In this document: positions 1 to 6,044 of the stretch, in pieces
Layout: every line of letters starts with the position of its first letter
How positions within the stretch are numbered: position 1 is the stretch's first letter
Assembly (NCBI GenBank): GCA_002401945.1
Contig: NVUP01000033.1
Span: forward strand, 798-11,244
Direction of reading: 5' to 3'
DNA length: 10,447 nucleotides
DNA from: Paracoccaceae bacterium
GTDB lineage: Bacteria > Pseudomonadota > Alphaproteobacteria > Rhodobacterales > Rhodobacteraceae
Notes under the pieces: model-generated
Told to the model about the DNA's origin: nothing
Seen by the model: the letters and a program-made list of their open reading frames with translations, nothing else
Database searches by the model: none
Translations under genes and position numbers: made by a program

Positions 1-582
1 GATCTGCTCAAAAACCTCCAACGCATGCGCGAGGTCGTATAGATCGCGGCCCTTGCTGCGCTGAAGCAAGGCACGCATCTTCGTTGACAGCATCTCTTCG
101 CGCGAAAATGTCGGGATCGTCGTCTGCCCTTCAAACCAGGGATTGTCCACATGCAGCGGTAAATATTCTACCGGATCGAAGGCCTCGATCTCTCGCGTGT
201 TAATTTCGACTTTCAGTCGGATTAACGCAACACTGCCATCCTCGGCCTCAACCCGAAACCGAAGCTTGGGCGCGATCGGACTTTGATCGAATTTAGCTGG
301 GCCCAACCAAGGCTCGAGGACGACACGCAGCTGATCGAGTATGGGACCGATTGGGCCCGCTGATGCGCGGACCAGATCGATATCCTCAGAGTAGCGCAAT
401 GGTGCGGGGAAGTGTAGTTTGTTCAGAGCTGTCCCGCCACGAAAGCGCAATGTTTCACGCAGCATTTCATCGTTGAAGATATCAACGAGTGCGCGACTTA
501 TAATCAGATCTTGTTCGATCTGTCTTTGCTCCGCCCAAGGTGCAACATTGCCCCACGCGATAATGTTCTGTGCTGGTATCAT
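1..582 (-). CDS. abiEii: AbiEii/AbiGii-family nucleotidyltransferase toxin, 3' end outside the window
   Basis: The visible 194 codons are the N-terminal part of a type IV toxin of the DUF1814/AbiEii family, cytoplasmic NTP-transferases that arrest growth, often after phage infection. I translated it from the minus strand. The nucleotidyltransferase signature is complete: FRGGTAL at residues 47-53, then SEDIDLV at 65-71, whose two Asp residues (67 and 69) are the expected metal ligands. LKVEIN at 123-128 is the next acidic motif. The block from EEML (162) to GRDLYDL (178-184), with Lys168 and Arg179-Asp180, is the usual AbiEii motif IV. The start ATG (582-580) overlaps the antitoxin stop as ATGA, and GGAG lies 8 bases upstream, so translation is probably coupled. 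The frame is open to base 1, so only the C-terminal helical part is missing. Family call is firm; activity is not shown by sequence alone. Confidence 0.93.
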   Translation of the reverse strand, partial: MIPAQNIIAWGNVAPWAEQRQIEQDLIISRALVDIFNDEMLRETLRFRGGTALNKLHFPAPLRYSEDIDLVRASAGPIGPILDQLRVVLEPWLGPAKFDQSPIAPKLRFRVEAEDGSVALIRLKVEINTREIEAFDPVEYLPLHVDNPWFEGQTTIPTFSREEMLSTKMRALLQRSKGRDLYDLAHALEVFEQI

Positions 583-1406
583 TCGTCGATCTCCGGAATA
601 CGGTGCACTTGGACACGCCATCGATTGTTGCGCTCTTGTAGTTCGGTCGCGAAATCCAGGTCCAATGCTGCTTTTCGATCAAGATGGGTCCAGCGCGGCA
701 CTCCGCGTGACAGGAGGGTGTTGTGCATCTGCGTTGCGATTTGACCGTGGCCAAGCCAATCCATCAGATAGCCTAGCCGTTGGATGATCGGGCGTTCCAT
801 GACGACCGACAAATCTGAGAGCTGGTCGGCGTCGATCTTGGAACTCAGGTCAGATAGAACTGTCGCTACGTTATCAATACCGCCCGACGCCTGCGGGTAG
901 CGTAAAAGGTCTAGGGCGGTTAGCGCGGGCGAAGAAATTTTCATCTTTCCGGTATCGGTTTTGCGATCCTCAATTCCTGCAACGACTGCCTCGAGGTCTT
1001 TACGATAGTAAAAGGTAATCAGGCTGCGACCAGCTCGGATTTTTGACAGCCGTTTTGACGAGATAACCTGAAACTCCATAACTGCCTGGTGGGTTGCGCC
1101 ATGCAGTTCTGCCGCTTTGAGCAGACCCACATAATAGGCTTCGCCAATATGGTGCATCAACGCATCAATATACCAAGCAGGTGGCGGAGCACCCCAGGAT
1201 GCGAATTGTGGTGGGACGATCACATAAAAACCCTGACGGGGGCTCAGGATAGACCCGCGGCGTTGAAGCCGTTCTGCTGCATCCAAAAATGCACCTCGGC
1301 TGACGCCGATCTCGATCAAGGCATCTTCGGCAGTGAACACAGTGCGGCCGAGTGAAAGCAGCCGGTTTATATAGCTTGAGAGTGCAGAGCGTTGATCGTG
1401 GACCAT
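579..1406 (-). CDS. abiEi: AbiEi-family type IV antitoxin, DNA-binding autoregulator
   Basis: This 275-aa protein is the antitoxin partner of AbiEii. In known AbiE pairs it has an N-terminal winged helix that binds inverted repeats in its own promoter and a C-terminal domain needed for neutralisation without stable toxin binding. Here residues 1-62 form the winged-helix part, ending in RQGFYVIVPP; YIDALMHHIGEAYYVGLL (79-96) and AAELHGATHQ (98-107) open the typical AbiEi C-terminal domain. Length is normal for the family. The gene ends in a 4-base overlap with the toxin gene. The start at 1406 is the only plausible ATG, since the next in-frame Met is residue 84. No good ribosome binding site precedes it, and the best promoter would start transcription within a base or two of the ATG, so the message may be leaderless. 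Confidence 0.92.
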   Translation of the reverse strand: MVHDQRSALSSYINRLLSLGRTVFTAEDALIEIGVSRGAFLDAAERLQRRGSILSPRQGFYVIVPPQFASWGAPPPAWYIDALMHHIGEAYYVGLLKAAELHGATHQAVMEFQVISSKRLSKIRAGRSLITFYYRKDLEAVVAGIEDRKTDTGKMKISSPALTALDLLRYPQASGGIDNVATVLSDLSSKIDADQLSDLSVVMERPIIQRLGYLMDWLGHGQIATQMHNTLLSRGVPRWTHLDRKAALDLDFATELQERNNRWRVQVHRIPEIDE

Positions 1407-1411
1407 GCTGC

Positions 1412-1440
1412 ATTATCCGCGCTTAGCACGGATATTACAA
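1412..1440 (-). promoter_or_regulatory. Predicted sigma70-type promoter of the abiE operon
   Basis: On the minus strand TTGTAA (1440-1435) and GATAAT (1417-1412) are separated by exactly 17 bases. They match 4/6 and 5/6 of the TTGACA/TATAAT consensus. Only five bases separate the -10 box from the abiEi ATG. The spacer is filled by an operator-like inverted repeat, as expected for an autorepressed toxin-antitoxin operon. Confidence 0.6.
1415..1433. promoter_or_regulatory. Operator-like inverted repeat 1 (AbiEi-proximal)
   Basis: This 19-base site has arms ATCCGCGC and GCACGGAT around TTA; the arms pair at 7 of 8 positions. It overlaps the -10 box and fills the spacer of the predicted abiE promoter, so a bound protein would block RNA polymerase. 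Its core is TCCG-N9-CGGA. Known AbiEi antitoxins repress by binding two inverted repeats upstream of their gene; that AbiEi binds here is inference. Confidence 0.6.
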
Positions 1441-1476
1441 CATGAATTGTAGCGACGAGGTTATTCATGCCACTAA

Positions 1477-1495
1477 GTCCGTAGTTGGCGCGGAT
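1477..1495. promoter_or_regulatory. Operator-like repeat 2 (AbiEi-distal), second copy of the TCCG-N9-CGGA site
   Basis: This is a direct second copy of the 1415-1433 site, identical at 13 of 19 bases and keeping the same TCCG-N9-CGGA core. It is the poorer palindrome (arms pair at 4 of 8). The centres lie 62 bases apart, close to six helical turns, so two bound dimers would sit on the same DNA face. Confidence 0.5.
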
Positions 1496-1626
1496 TTTAG
1501 AGCATGATTTTACGCACGGCGATTAGGCTGGGTTTTGTAGTGCTTCTGAACTCTCCTTCTGGGTGTGAAAATTTCCCATCTATTTATGAAACTTAAATGC
1601 TTACAGGCATTCATTCTTCACTAAAT

Positions 1627-1655
1627 TTGACATGTCAGCTATTTTAAATTACATA
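1627..1655 (+). promoter_or_regulatory. Predicted promoter of the central five-gene operon
   Basis: A perfect -35 TTGACA (1627-1632) is followed after 17 bases by a weak -10 TACATA (1650-1655). Transcription would begin near 1662, just before the AAGGAG ribosome binding site (1665-1670) of the first gene, giving a very short leader. A perfect -35 with a poor -10 is common where a regulator controls output. The rest of 1500-1626 shows no gene; it holds only a weak AATGC/GCATT inverted repeat at 1596-1611. Confidence 0.45.
1628..1637. promoter_or_regulatory. Perfect 10-base palindrome on the -35 box, candidate operator
   Basis: TGACATGTCA is a perfect palindrome overlapping five bases of the -35 element. 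The half TGACAT recurs at 1659-1664, 31 bases downstream (about three helical turns), just before the ribosome binding site. An XRE-type HTH regulator is encoded in the same operon (3628-4815), so this is a reasonable autoregulatory site; binding is inference. Confidence 0.4.
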
Positions 1656-1676
1656 CCCTGACATAAGGAGATTCGA

Positions 1677-2252
1677 ATGAGTGACGGCCCTCACAGAAGT
1701 CTGCCATTACGCCCAAAATGGCGGGAAGTAGCAAAACGCGCCTCCAAAGACGCGTTTGATTTCGTTTCCGTTCGTGAAGCGCTTGAACCAGCGTTGTTGG
1801 GCGATTGTCGCGCAGAGCTGCCTTCAAGGCTGATCGGCCAAATCAGTTCTATTGTCGAAGGCGGCGATTTGCTTTCTCAGACTGCTGATGACCAGCAGGC
1901 GAGCCTCCTTAACATACGAGATGACCTGTCCGTTAACCCACTTGGGGCGAGTGTCATAGAGTGTGTGATGATGTCACTCTCGCAAGGTAACGAGGGAAAA
2001 GATGTTCTTGAGGATGGAATCAAAACTGCACTATTCGAGCGGGCCATGAGTAACGCCCGTACGATTGAAGAGCATTACAAAGAAAAAGCTAGTGCCTTCC
2101 AAGGCTCGAAAGTTAGGCAACAGCTCGGAGAGGCAATCGACGGTGCTGACTGCTTTGGCAGGATCGCGGCATCCATAATTGGTAACGCAGCTGCACAAGT
2201 CACCCCAAAAATTCCGGTTCATGACGGCGTTGAGGAAGGACCACCACTATGA
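1677..2252 (+). CDS. Uncharacterised protein with conserved-looking N-terminus, first gene of the QueC-like operon
   Basis: This 191-aa protein has no domain I can name. Its N-terminus, MSDGPHRSLPLRPKW, looks like a conserved sequence tag, and I have a vague memory of similar N-termini in hypothetical proteins; that memory is not proof. Residues from about 15 on read as mostly helical and charged (for example ERAMSNARTIEEHYKEKAS, near 120-138). There is no signal peptide, membrane segment or Cys cluster, and the tail is acidic and proline-rich. AAGGAG six bases upstream fixes the ATG. The stop overlaps the next start as ATGA, so it is made together with the QueC-like enzyme. The slot just upstream of a QueC-like gene is that of QatB in Qat systems, but I see no clear QatB resemblance. 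Met followed by Ser predicts Met removal. It may be the substrate or partner of the enzyme (inference). Confidence 0.85.
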   Translation: MSDGPHRSLPLRPKWREVAKRASKDAFDFVSVREALEPALLGDCRAELPSRLIGQISSIVEGGDLLSQTADDQQASLLNIRDDLSVNPLGASVIECVMMSLSQGNEGKDVLEDGIKTALFERAMSNARTIEEHYKEKASAFQGSKVRQQLGEAIDGADCFGRIAASIIGNAAAQVTPKIPVHDGVEEGPPL

Positions 2253-3625
2253 CAATCAAAGTGCTTCAGGGAGATCGGCCGAACCTACGTGTGGCAGTAA
2301 CTGAAAAAGGTACCGCTCAACACGCAGGTTTTGAAAATATTGAGATAGGCGAGGCGATCAAGTTTAAAATCAAGGATCTTGAGGCATACCGAAATCGGAA
2401 TTGGGATGCTCGGGTTTATGACTTTCTAGTGTTAGCTGCAGCCTTTGAATTTTGTGATCGGACTTTAAGGCGCTCTAAGTGGGGTTGGGTACGCCGTTTT
2501 GATCTTAAGTTGCCAGTTCACGATTTGACTGTGTGGGAATCTCCTGAAGTTCATTCGTCTCTTCTGTCTGCTTTGAAATTTCTAACCGGCGATGAATGGC
2601 ATGTTTCCTTCTACAAGCGCCGTGAGGCAGCAGATGAGGTCAATCCTCAATCTCGTCTAGAACTTTTGGATAGTTCAAGAACGATCATTCCCTTTAGCAA
2701 TGGAATGGACTCTCGTGCAGTTGGGGCGATGCTTGATAACGATAAGCATGAACTCATACGTCTGCGGGTGGGATCGAATGCAGCTGACCGCCCTAAGTTC
2801 GGAAATCGCAAAGTTCCGTTCATGACCGTGCCGTATGAAGTCAAACCAAGCGCATTACGTTTCAACGAGTCTTCAGCAAGAACTCGTGGATTTAAGTTTG
2901 CTCTACTCAGCGGCATTGCAGCTTATCTTGTTGGAACGAGCGACGTTGCTATGCCCGAAAGTGGACAAGGCGCAATGGGCCCGTCGCTCGTGCAAACAAG
3001 TCATGGATACGAAGACTATCGATGCCATCCGCTGTTTTTGGGGCGGATGCAGCGTCTGATATCAGCCGTGTTCCATCACACTGTCATTTATAGGCTGCCG
3101 CGTTTATGGAACACAAAAGGGGAAACTCTGCGAGAATTTGCTGCGATGCCAGCACACAAGGGTGAATGGTCAAAGACCTGGTCTTGTTGGCAGCAAAACC
3201 GGCAGGTCTCCGTTGATCACAAACGCCGTCACTGTGGTGTGTGTGCGGCCTGCATGTTGCGCCGATTGAGTGTCCACGCAGCTGGTCTTGAAGAAAGCTC
3301 GGATACCTACGTTTGGGAAAATTTGGGTGCCAGTACCTTCGAGGCAGGAGCCGCCGCAGGGTTTAACAAAAAGACTAAGGCGATGAAGCAATATGCCATT
3401 GCAGGAACTCTGCATCTGGATCATTTAGCGGAACTGTACTCGTCGCCTCAGCATCAACAACGTCTTGATCGATACTCTTGGTTCCTTTCTGAGGAACTGG
3501 GGATGACACATCAAGATGCAAGGGAGCGGTTGAATGATCTGCTTAAGCAACATGACATCGAATGGAATGCATTTTTGAAAGACCTAGACCCTAAATCTTT
3601 CGTTTTAAATTGGCTGGCGGCGTAG
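2249..3625 (+). CDS. Large QueC-like PP-loop enzyme (QatC/Cap9-like), probably not for tRNA queuosine
   Basis: QueC makes 7-cyano-7-deazaguanine (preQ0) from a carboxy-deazaguanine with ATP and ammonia. This 458-aa protein keeps its landmarks: a PP-loop variant FSNGMDSRAVG (149-159, Asp154-Ser155), ESGQGAMGPS (237-246), and a zinc site made by Cys313 with the CGVCAACMLRR block (Cys329, Cys332, Cys335). It is about twice the length of housekeeping QueC, with roughly 140 extra N-terminal and 110 extra C-terminal residues, and has Asn151 where the usual SGGxDS has Gly. Enlarged QueC homologues are known from the anti-phage Qat system (QatC) and type IV CBASS (Cap9). No queD, queE, queF or tgt gene lies nearby. 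The start overlaps the upstream stop by four bases. PP-loop/QueC family: confident; role in defence: inference from context. Confidence 0.88.
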   Translation: MTIKVLQGDRPNLRVAVTEKGTAQHAGFENIEIGEAIKFKIKDLEAYRNRNWDARVYDFLVLAAAFEFCDRTLRRSKWGWVRRFDLKLPVHDLTVWESPEVHSSLLSALKFLTGDEWHVSFYKRREAADEVNPQSRLELLDSSRTIIPFSNGMDSRAVGAMLDNDKHELIRLRVGSNAADRPKFGNRKVPFMTVPYEVKPSALRFNESSARTRGFKFALLSGIAAYLVGTSDVAMPESGQGAMGPSLVQTSHGYEDYRCHPLFLGRMQRLISAVFHHTVIYRLPRLWNTKGETLREFAAMPAHKGEWSKTWSCWQQNRQVSVDHKRRHCGVCAACMLRRLSVHAAGLEESSDTYVWENLGASTFEAGAAAGFNKKTKAMKQYAIAGTLHLDHLAELYSSPQHQQRLDRYSWFLSEELGMTHQDARERLNDLLKQHDIEWNAFLKDLDPKSFVLNWLAA

Positions 3626-3627
3626 CT

Positions 3628-4815
3628 GTGATTATCCATGATAACGACCACATTGATGGCGAAATACTCGGCGAGCGTTTACGATTTGCACGAGAGAACG
3701 CAAACAAAACTCAAGCCGATGCGGCGAATGCAATTGGTGTCGCGCGCACAACTCTCGTCGCAGTTGAGAAGGGTCAGCGGAGACCAAAAATAGGTGAGGT
3801 TCAACAACTAGCCCAATTTTACGATACCTCAGCAAACGCAATCTTGCGTCAAGAATCAGTCCACATCGAACTTTCGCCAAAGTTCCGGAAACTGACGAAC
3901 AACGAGGACGACCGCGTCTCAATCGCTGCGGATTTGATGACTAATCTCGTGAGAGCCGATGTAGAATTAGAAAACCTTCTTGGAATAAAGCACTTTGACA
4001 ACCTGCCACCGGAGAGGAGGATTTTACATGGAGAGGTGAGAGATCAAGCTGAGCAACATGCCTTGGAGCTTAGACACTGGCTTGGATTGGGATTGGCCCC
4101 CGTCGGGGATATTGTCTCAATGCTAGAGTTGCAGATGGGAGTCCGTGTTTTTGTTCGACCGTTGGATGGAAATATCTCGGGGTTGTATGCTTTCGACGAA
4201 CGCGTTGGTGCCTGTATTCTGCTCAATGCCAATCACCCACTTGAAAGACGCACTCAGACGGCCGCGCACGAAGTAGGTCATCTTGTTGCAACAAGAGGCG
4301 ATGTTGAAATCAGCGAGATTGACGAACTCGAAAGTTCGCGAGAAGAGAAATATGCAAATGCGTTTGGGAGAGGATTTCTGACGCCTGCCCAAGCAGTTCG
4401 TCAAAAATTTGCGGATATCACCGCTGGCTCAACAAGTTTAACGCGTCGACATATTATCGTGCTCGCCCACATCTTTCATGTATCGCGAGAGGCAATGGTT
4501 CGAAGGCTGGAAGAGTTGAAGCTTGCGAAACTAGGAACTTGGGATTGGTTTGTTTCCAATGGTGGAATCACGAATGCGCATGTTGAGCAGGTACTTGGTA
4601 GTCCAAAACAGGAGGATGTGAAAAGATCCGAAGCACTTCGGCCCGTCTCTGTGAGAACCGGGCTCATGGCTTACGAAGCTTATAAACGTGGAATTCTGAG
4701 TGAAGGACAAATCGCCAAGCTTTTGCACGTCAATCGTATTCAAGTTCGGGACCTTTTGAATGATATCGATGCGGAGGAAATCGAGGGCAATGAAGCAACC
4801 TCCATCCCCCGATAA
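3628..4815 (+). CDS. XRE-family HTH regulator fused to ImmA/IrrE-type metallopeptidase
   Basis: The N-terminal domain (about 13-72) is a Cro/C1-type helix-turn-helix, with TQADAANAIGVARTTLVAVE as the core. The C-terminal half is a COG2856 ImmA/IrrE zinc peptidase: HEVGH at 214-218 and a downstream Glu in REEKYANAFG (238-247) as third ligand. Such proteins sense stress or phage and relieve repression by cleaving a repressor, as ImmA does with ImmR and IrrE with DdrO; here both parts are in one chain. I chose GTG at 3628, two bases after the upstream stop, giving 395 aa; TTG at 3610 is possible but lacks a ribosome binding site and would overlap the upstream gene by 16 bases. The next gene starts inside this one. 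It could be the operon's regulator and the antitoxin-like partner of the PIN protein (inference). Confidence 0.9.
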   Translation: MIIHDNDHIDGEILGERLRFARENANKTQADAANAIGVARTTLVAVEKGQRRPKIGEVQQLAQFYDTSANAILRQESVHIELSPKFRKLTNNEDDRVSIAADLMTNLVRADVELENLLGIKHFDNLPPERRILHGEVRDQAEQHALELRHWLGLGLAPVGDIVSMLELQMGVRVFVRPLDGNISGLYAFDERVGACILLNANHPLERRTQTAAHEVGHLVATRGDVEISEIDELESSREEKYANAFGRGFLTPAQAVRQKFADITAGSTSLTRRHIIVLAHIFHVSREAMVRRLEELKLAKLGTWDWFVSNGGITNAHVEQVLGSPKQEDVKRSEALRPVSVRTGLMAYEAYKRGILSEGQIAKLLHVNRIQVRDLLNDIDAEEIEGNEATSIPR

Positions 4816-5461
4816 CAGAAATGCCTCTGCAGTCGTTGACGCAAGTGTCATCATCAACCTTAATGCCACTGGGTGCGCGGAAGAGATAATTCGTGCTTAC
4901 GGAGTCAGACTCTCCGCGAGTGAAATTGTAGGTAGGGAACTCTTACAAGATCCAGTAAATGGCCGAAATGATGCCGCGCTATCGCGGCTGCTGCTTGATA
5001 ATGGGCTGCTTGATTTCGTTCCCTTGCAAGGAGAAGCAGAACGCTACTTTGAGGGGTTTGTTAGTGGAACTGCAAGGGAAACGCTTGAAGATGGCGAAGC
5101 AGCAACATTGGCCATTGCGATTGCGTCTTCGCGCCAGGCGATCCTGGACGAGAAAAAAGCAATAAGAATTTCAACAGAGCGATTTCACGGCATTGAGGTA
5201 ATTTCCACGTCGGATATCCTTGCGTCTTCACGTGTGCAACACGCACTTGGTCTGGACCAGGTCGGGGAAGCGCTGTTTCGAGCACTGCGCGATGCCCGCA
5301 TGCGCGTCCAAGAACGGCACTATAAATGGGTCGTCGAGTTATTGGGTGAACGGGTGCAGCAATGCAAAAGCCTCCCTGCTTTTGTCCGAGAAAGGACTCT
5401 AGGTGCCTATCCTGAAGCGGTTAGCTTACTGATCATAGGAGAAATTTCGTCAGATGAATGA
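4790..5461 (+). CDS. PIN-like (DUF3368-type) putative RNase, likely toxin of the HTH-peptidase pair
   Basis: PIN domains are Mg-dependent RNases and common toxins. From ATG 4790 the protein has 223 aa. VVDASVIINL (15-24) gives the first acidic residue, Asp17; VGREL (47-51) holds Glu50; LEDGEAATLAIA (99-110) gives the Glu-Asp-Gly-Glu core typical of DUF3368; AILDEKKAIRI (117-127) gives Asp120. All the expected acidic positions are present, so it should be active. Residues 155-223 form a helical tail beyond the PIN fold. Two upstream in-frame ATGs exist (4760, 4769). I prefer 4790 because GAGG and GGAGG precede it and the PIN fold begins soon after; this leaves a 26-base overlap with the HTH-peptidase gene, which suggests coupled synthesis like a toxin-antitoxin pair. 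Target RNA is unknown. Confidence 0.82.
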   Translation: MKQPPSPDNRNASAVVDASVIINLNATGCAEEIIRAYGVRLSASEIVGRELLQDPVNGRNDAALSRLLLDNGLLDFVPLQGEAERYFEGFVSGTARETLEDGEAATLAIAIASSRQAILDEKKAIRISTERFHGIEVISTSDILASSRVQHALGLDQVGEALFRALRDARMRVQERHYKWVVELLGERVQQCKSLPAFVRERTLGAYPEAVSLLIIGEISSDE

Positions 5462-5780
5462 TTTGTCAAATGATCCGGAACCACTTGAAGTTGTGACAAA
5501 GGAGCATCGTGCTCTTGCGCTATTAAGGTTACTTCAACGCGAGTCAGGATATCGTTTGAATGACCAAGTTATCCTTGGGTGGTTTCAACGCTTATCGCTT
5601 GCATCAACTGTAGCTGATATTCGCCAGTGCGCGGAAATGCTGGAAGCAAAAGGGCTGATCAAAATAGACCCCGTCGATACACTGCAAGTCTTTGAGCTGA
5701 CAAATGACGGTGAAGATGCCGCCCTTGGACGAAGCGTCGTCGATGGTGTTCTTCGTCCTCGTCCTGAGTGTCCTTATTAA
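5454..5780 (+). CDS. Small winged-helix protein resembling VpaChn25_0724-family phage proteins
   Basis: This 108-aa protein has the layout of the VpaChn25_0724 family, small winged-helix-like proteins known from Mu-like prophages. I recognise it by the pattern rather than by a search: HRALALLRLLQ (18-28), SGYRLND (31-37), EMLEAKGLIKI (61-71), LTNDGEDAALGR (82-93) and the ending VDGVLRPRP (96-104). The ATG lies 8 bases before the end of the PIN gene, and AGGAG sits 12 bases upstream inside that gene, so it belongs to the same transcript. No catalytic motif is visible. In this place it may act as a DNA-binding regulator, or as a phage-derived component used for recognition; neither can be told from sequence. 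A GTCCTT-ATT-AAGGAC inverted repeat (5770-5784) spans its stop codon but lacks a T-run. Confidence 0.72.
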   Translation: MNDLSNDPEPLEVVTKEHRALALLRLLQRESGYRLNDQVILGWFQRLSLASTVADIRQCAEMLEAKGLIKIDPVDTLQVFELTNDGEDAALGRSVVDGVLRPRPECPY

Positions 5781-5797
5781 GGACGGCCCCCTTCCAC

Positions 5798-6010
5798 ATG
5801 GATTTCAATCAGGCCGTATGTCAAAAATTGAATGAATCAATGCTTCCAATGAACGACCAAACAAATAGCGGGCGATTGATCTCATTTGATGAATCTGGCT
5901 TCACGGGTCCGGAACTGCTGAATGAAGAGCAGCCCTATTTCGTCTATGCTTCTCACGGTCTGACAATCGAAGAAGCGGATAGACGCATTCGAAATGCTGA
6001 CTTTAGCTGA
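5798..6010 (+). pseudogene. Remnant of a DUF3800 gene (N-terminal part only)
   Basis: The frame holds RLISFDESGFTGPELL followed by PYFVYASHGLTIEEAD, which matches the start of DUF3800 proteins: their first strand carries the Asp-Glu-Ser-Gly motif of an RNase H-like fold, then a strand and an acidic helix. DUF3800 proteins are normally over 200 aa, but this frame stops at 6008-6010, about 40 residues after the motif, and neither other plus frame continues it before the convergent gene begins at 6045. Several starts are possible (GTG 5768, ATG 5798, 5840, 5849), none with a good ribosome binding site, which also fits a decayed gene. It most likely marks where an older gene was cut by insertion or deletion at the junction with the MBL/protease block. 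A real short protein cannot be excluded. Confidence 0.5.
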
Positions 6011-6044
6011 CTTCAACAATAGATTGGCAGCAAAAATGGCTGAT

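Noticed and set aside
579..1413. Several plus-strand and shifted minus-strand reading frames over the abiE genes (for example 419-787, 1089-1355, 1165-1413)
   Set aside because: They are antisense or frame-shadow readings of two well-supported AbiE genes and show no family features or ribosome binding sites.
2249..3625. Housekeeping queuosine gene queC
   Set aside because: Twice the normal length, altered PP-loop, no queuosine neighbours, and placed in an operon with toxin-like genes.
1677..3625. A complete Qat or type IV CBASS system
   Set aside because: No ATPase, TatD nuclease, CD-NTase or TGT-like gene is present in the window, so only the QueC-like component is shared.
5770..5784. GTCCTT-ATT-AAGGAC hairpin at the end of the winged-helix gene as an intrinsic terminator
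   Set aside because: The stem is perfect but a C-run, not a T-run, follows it.
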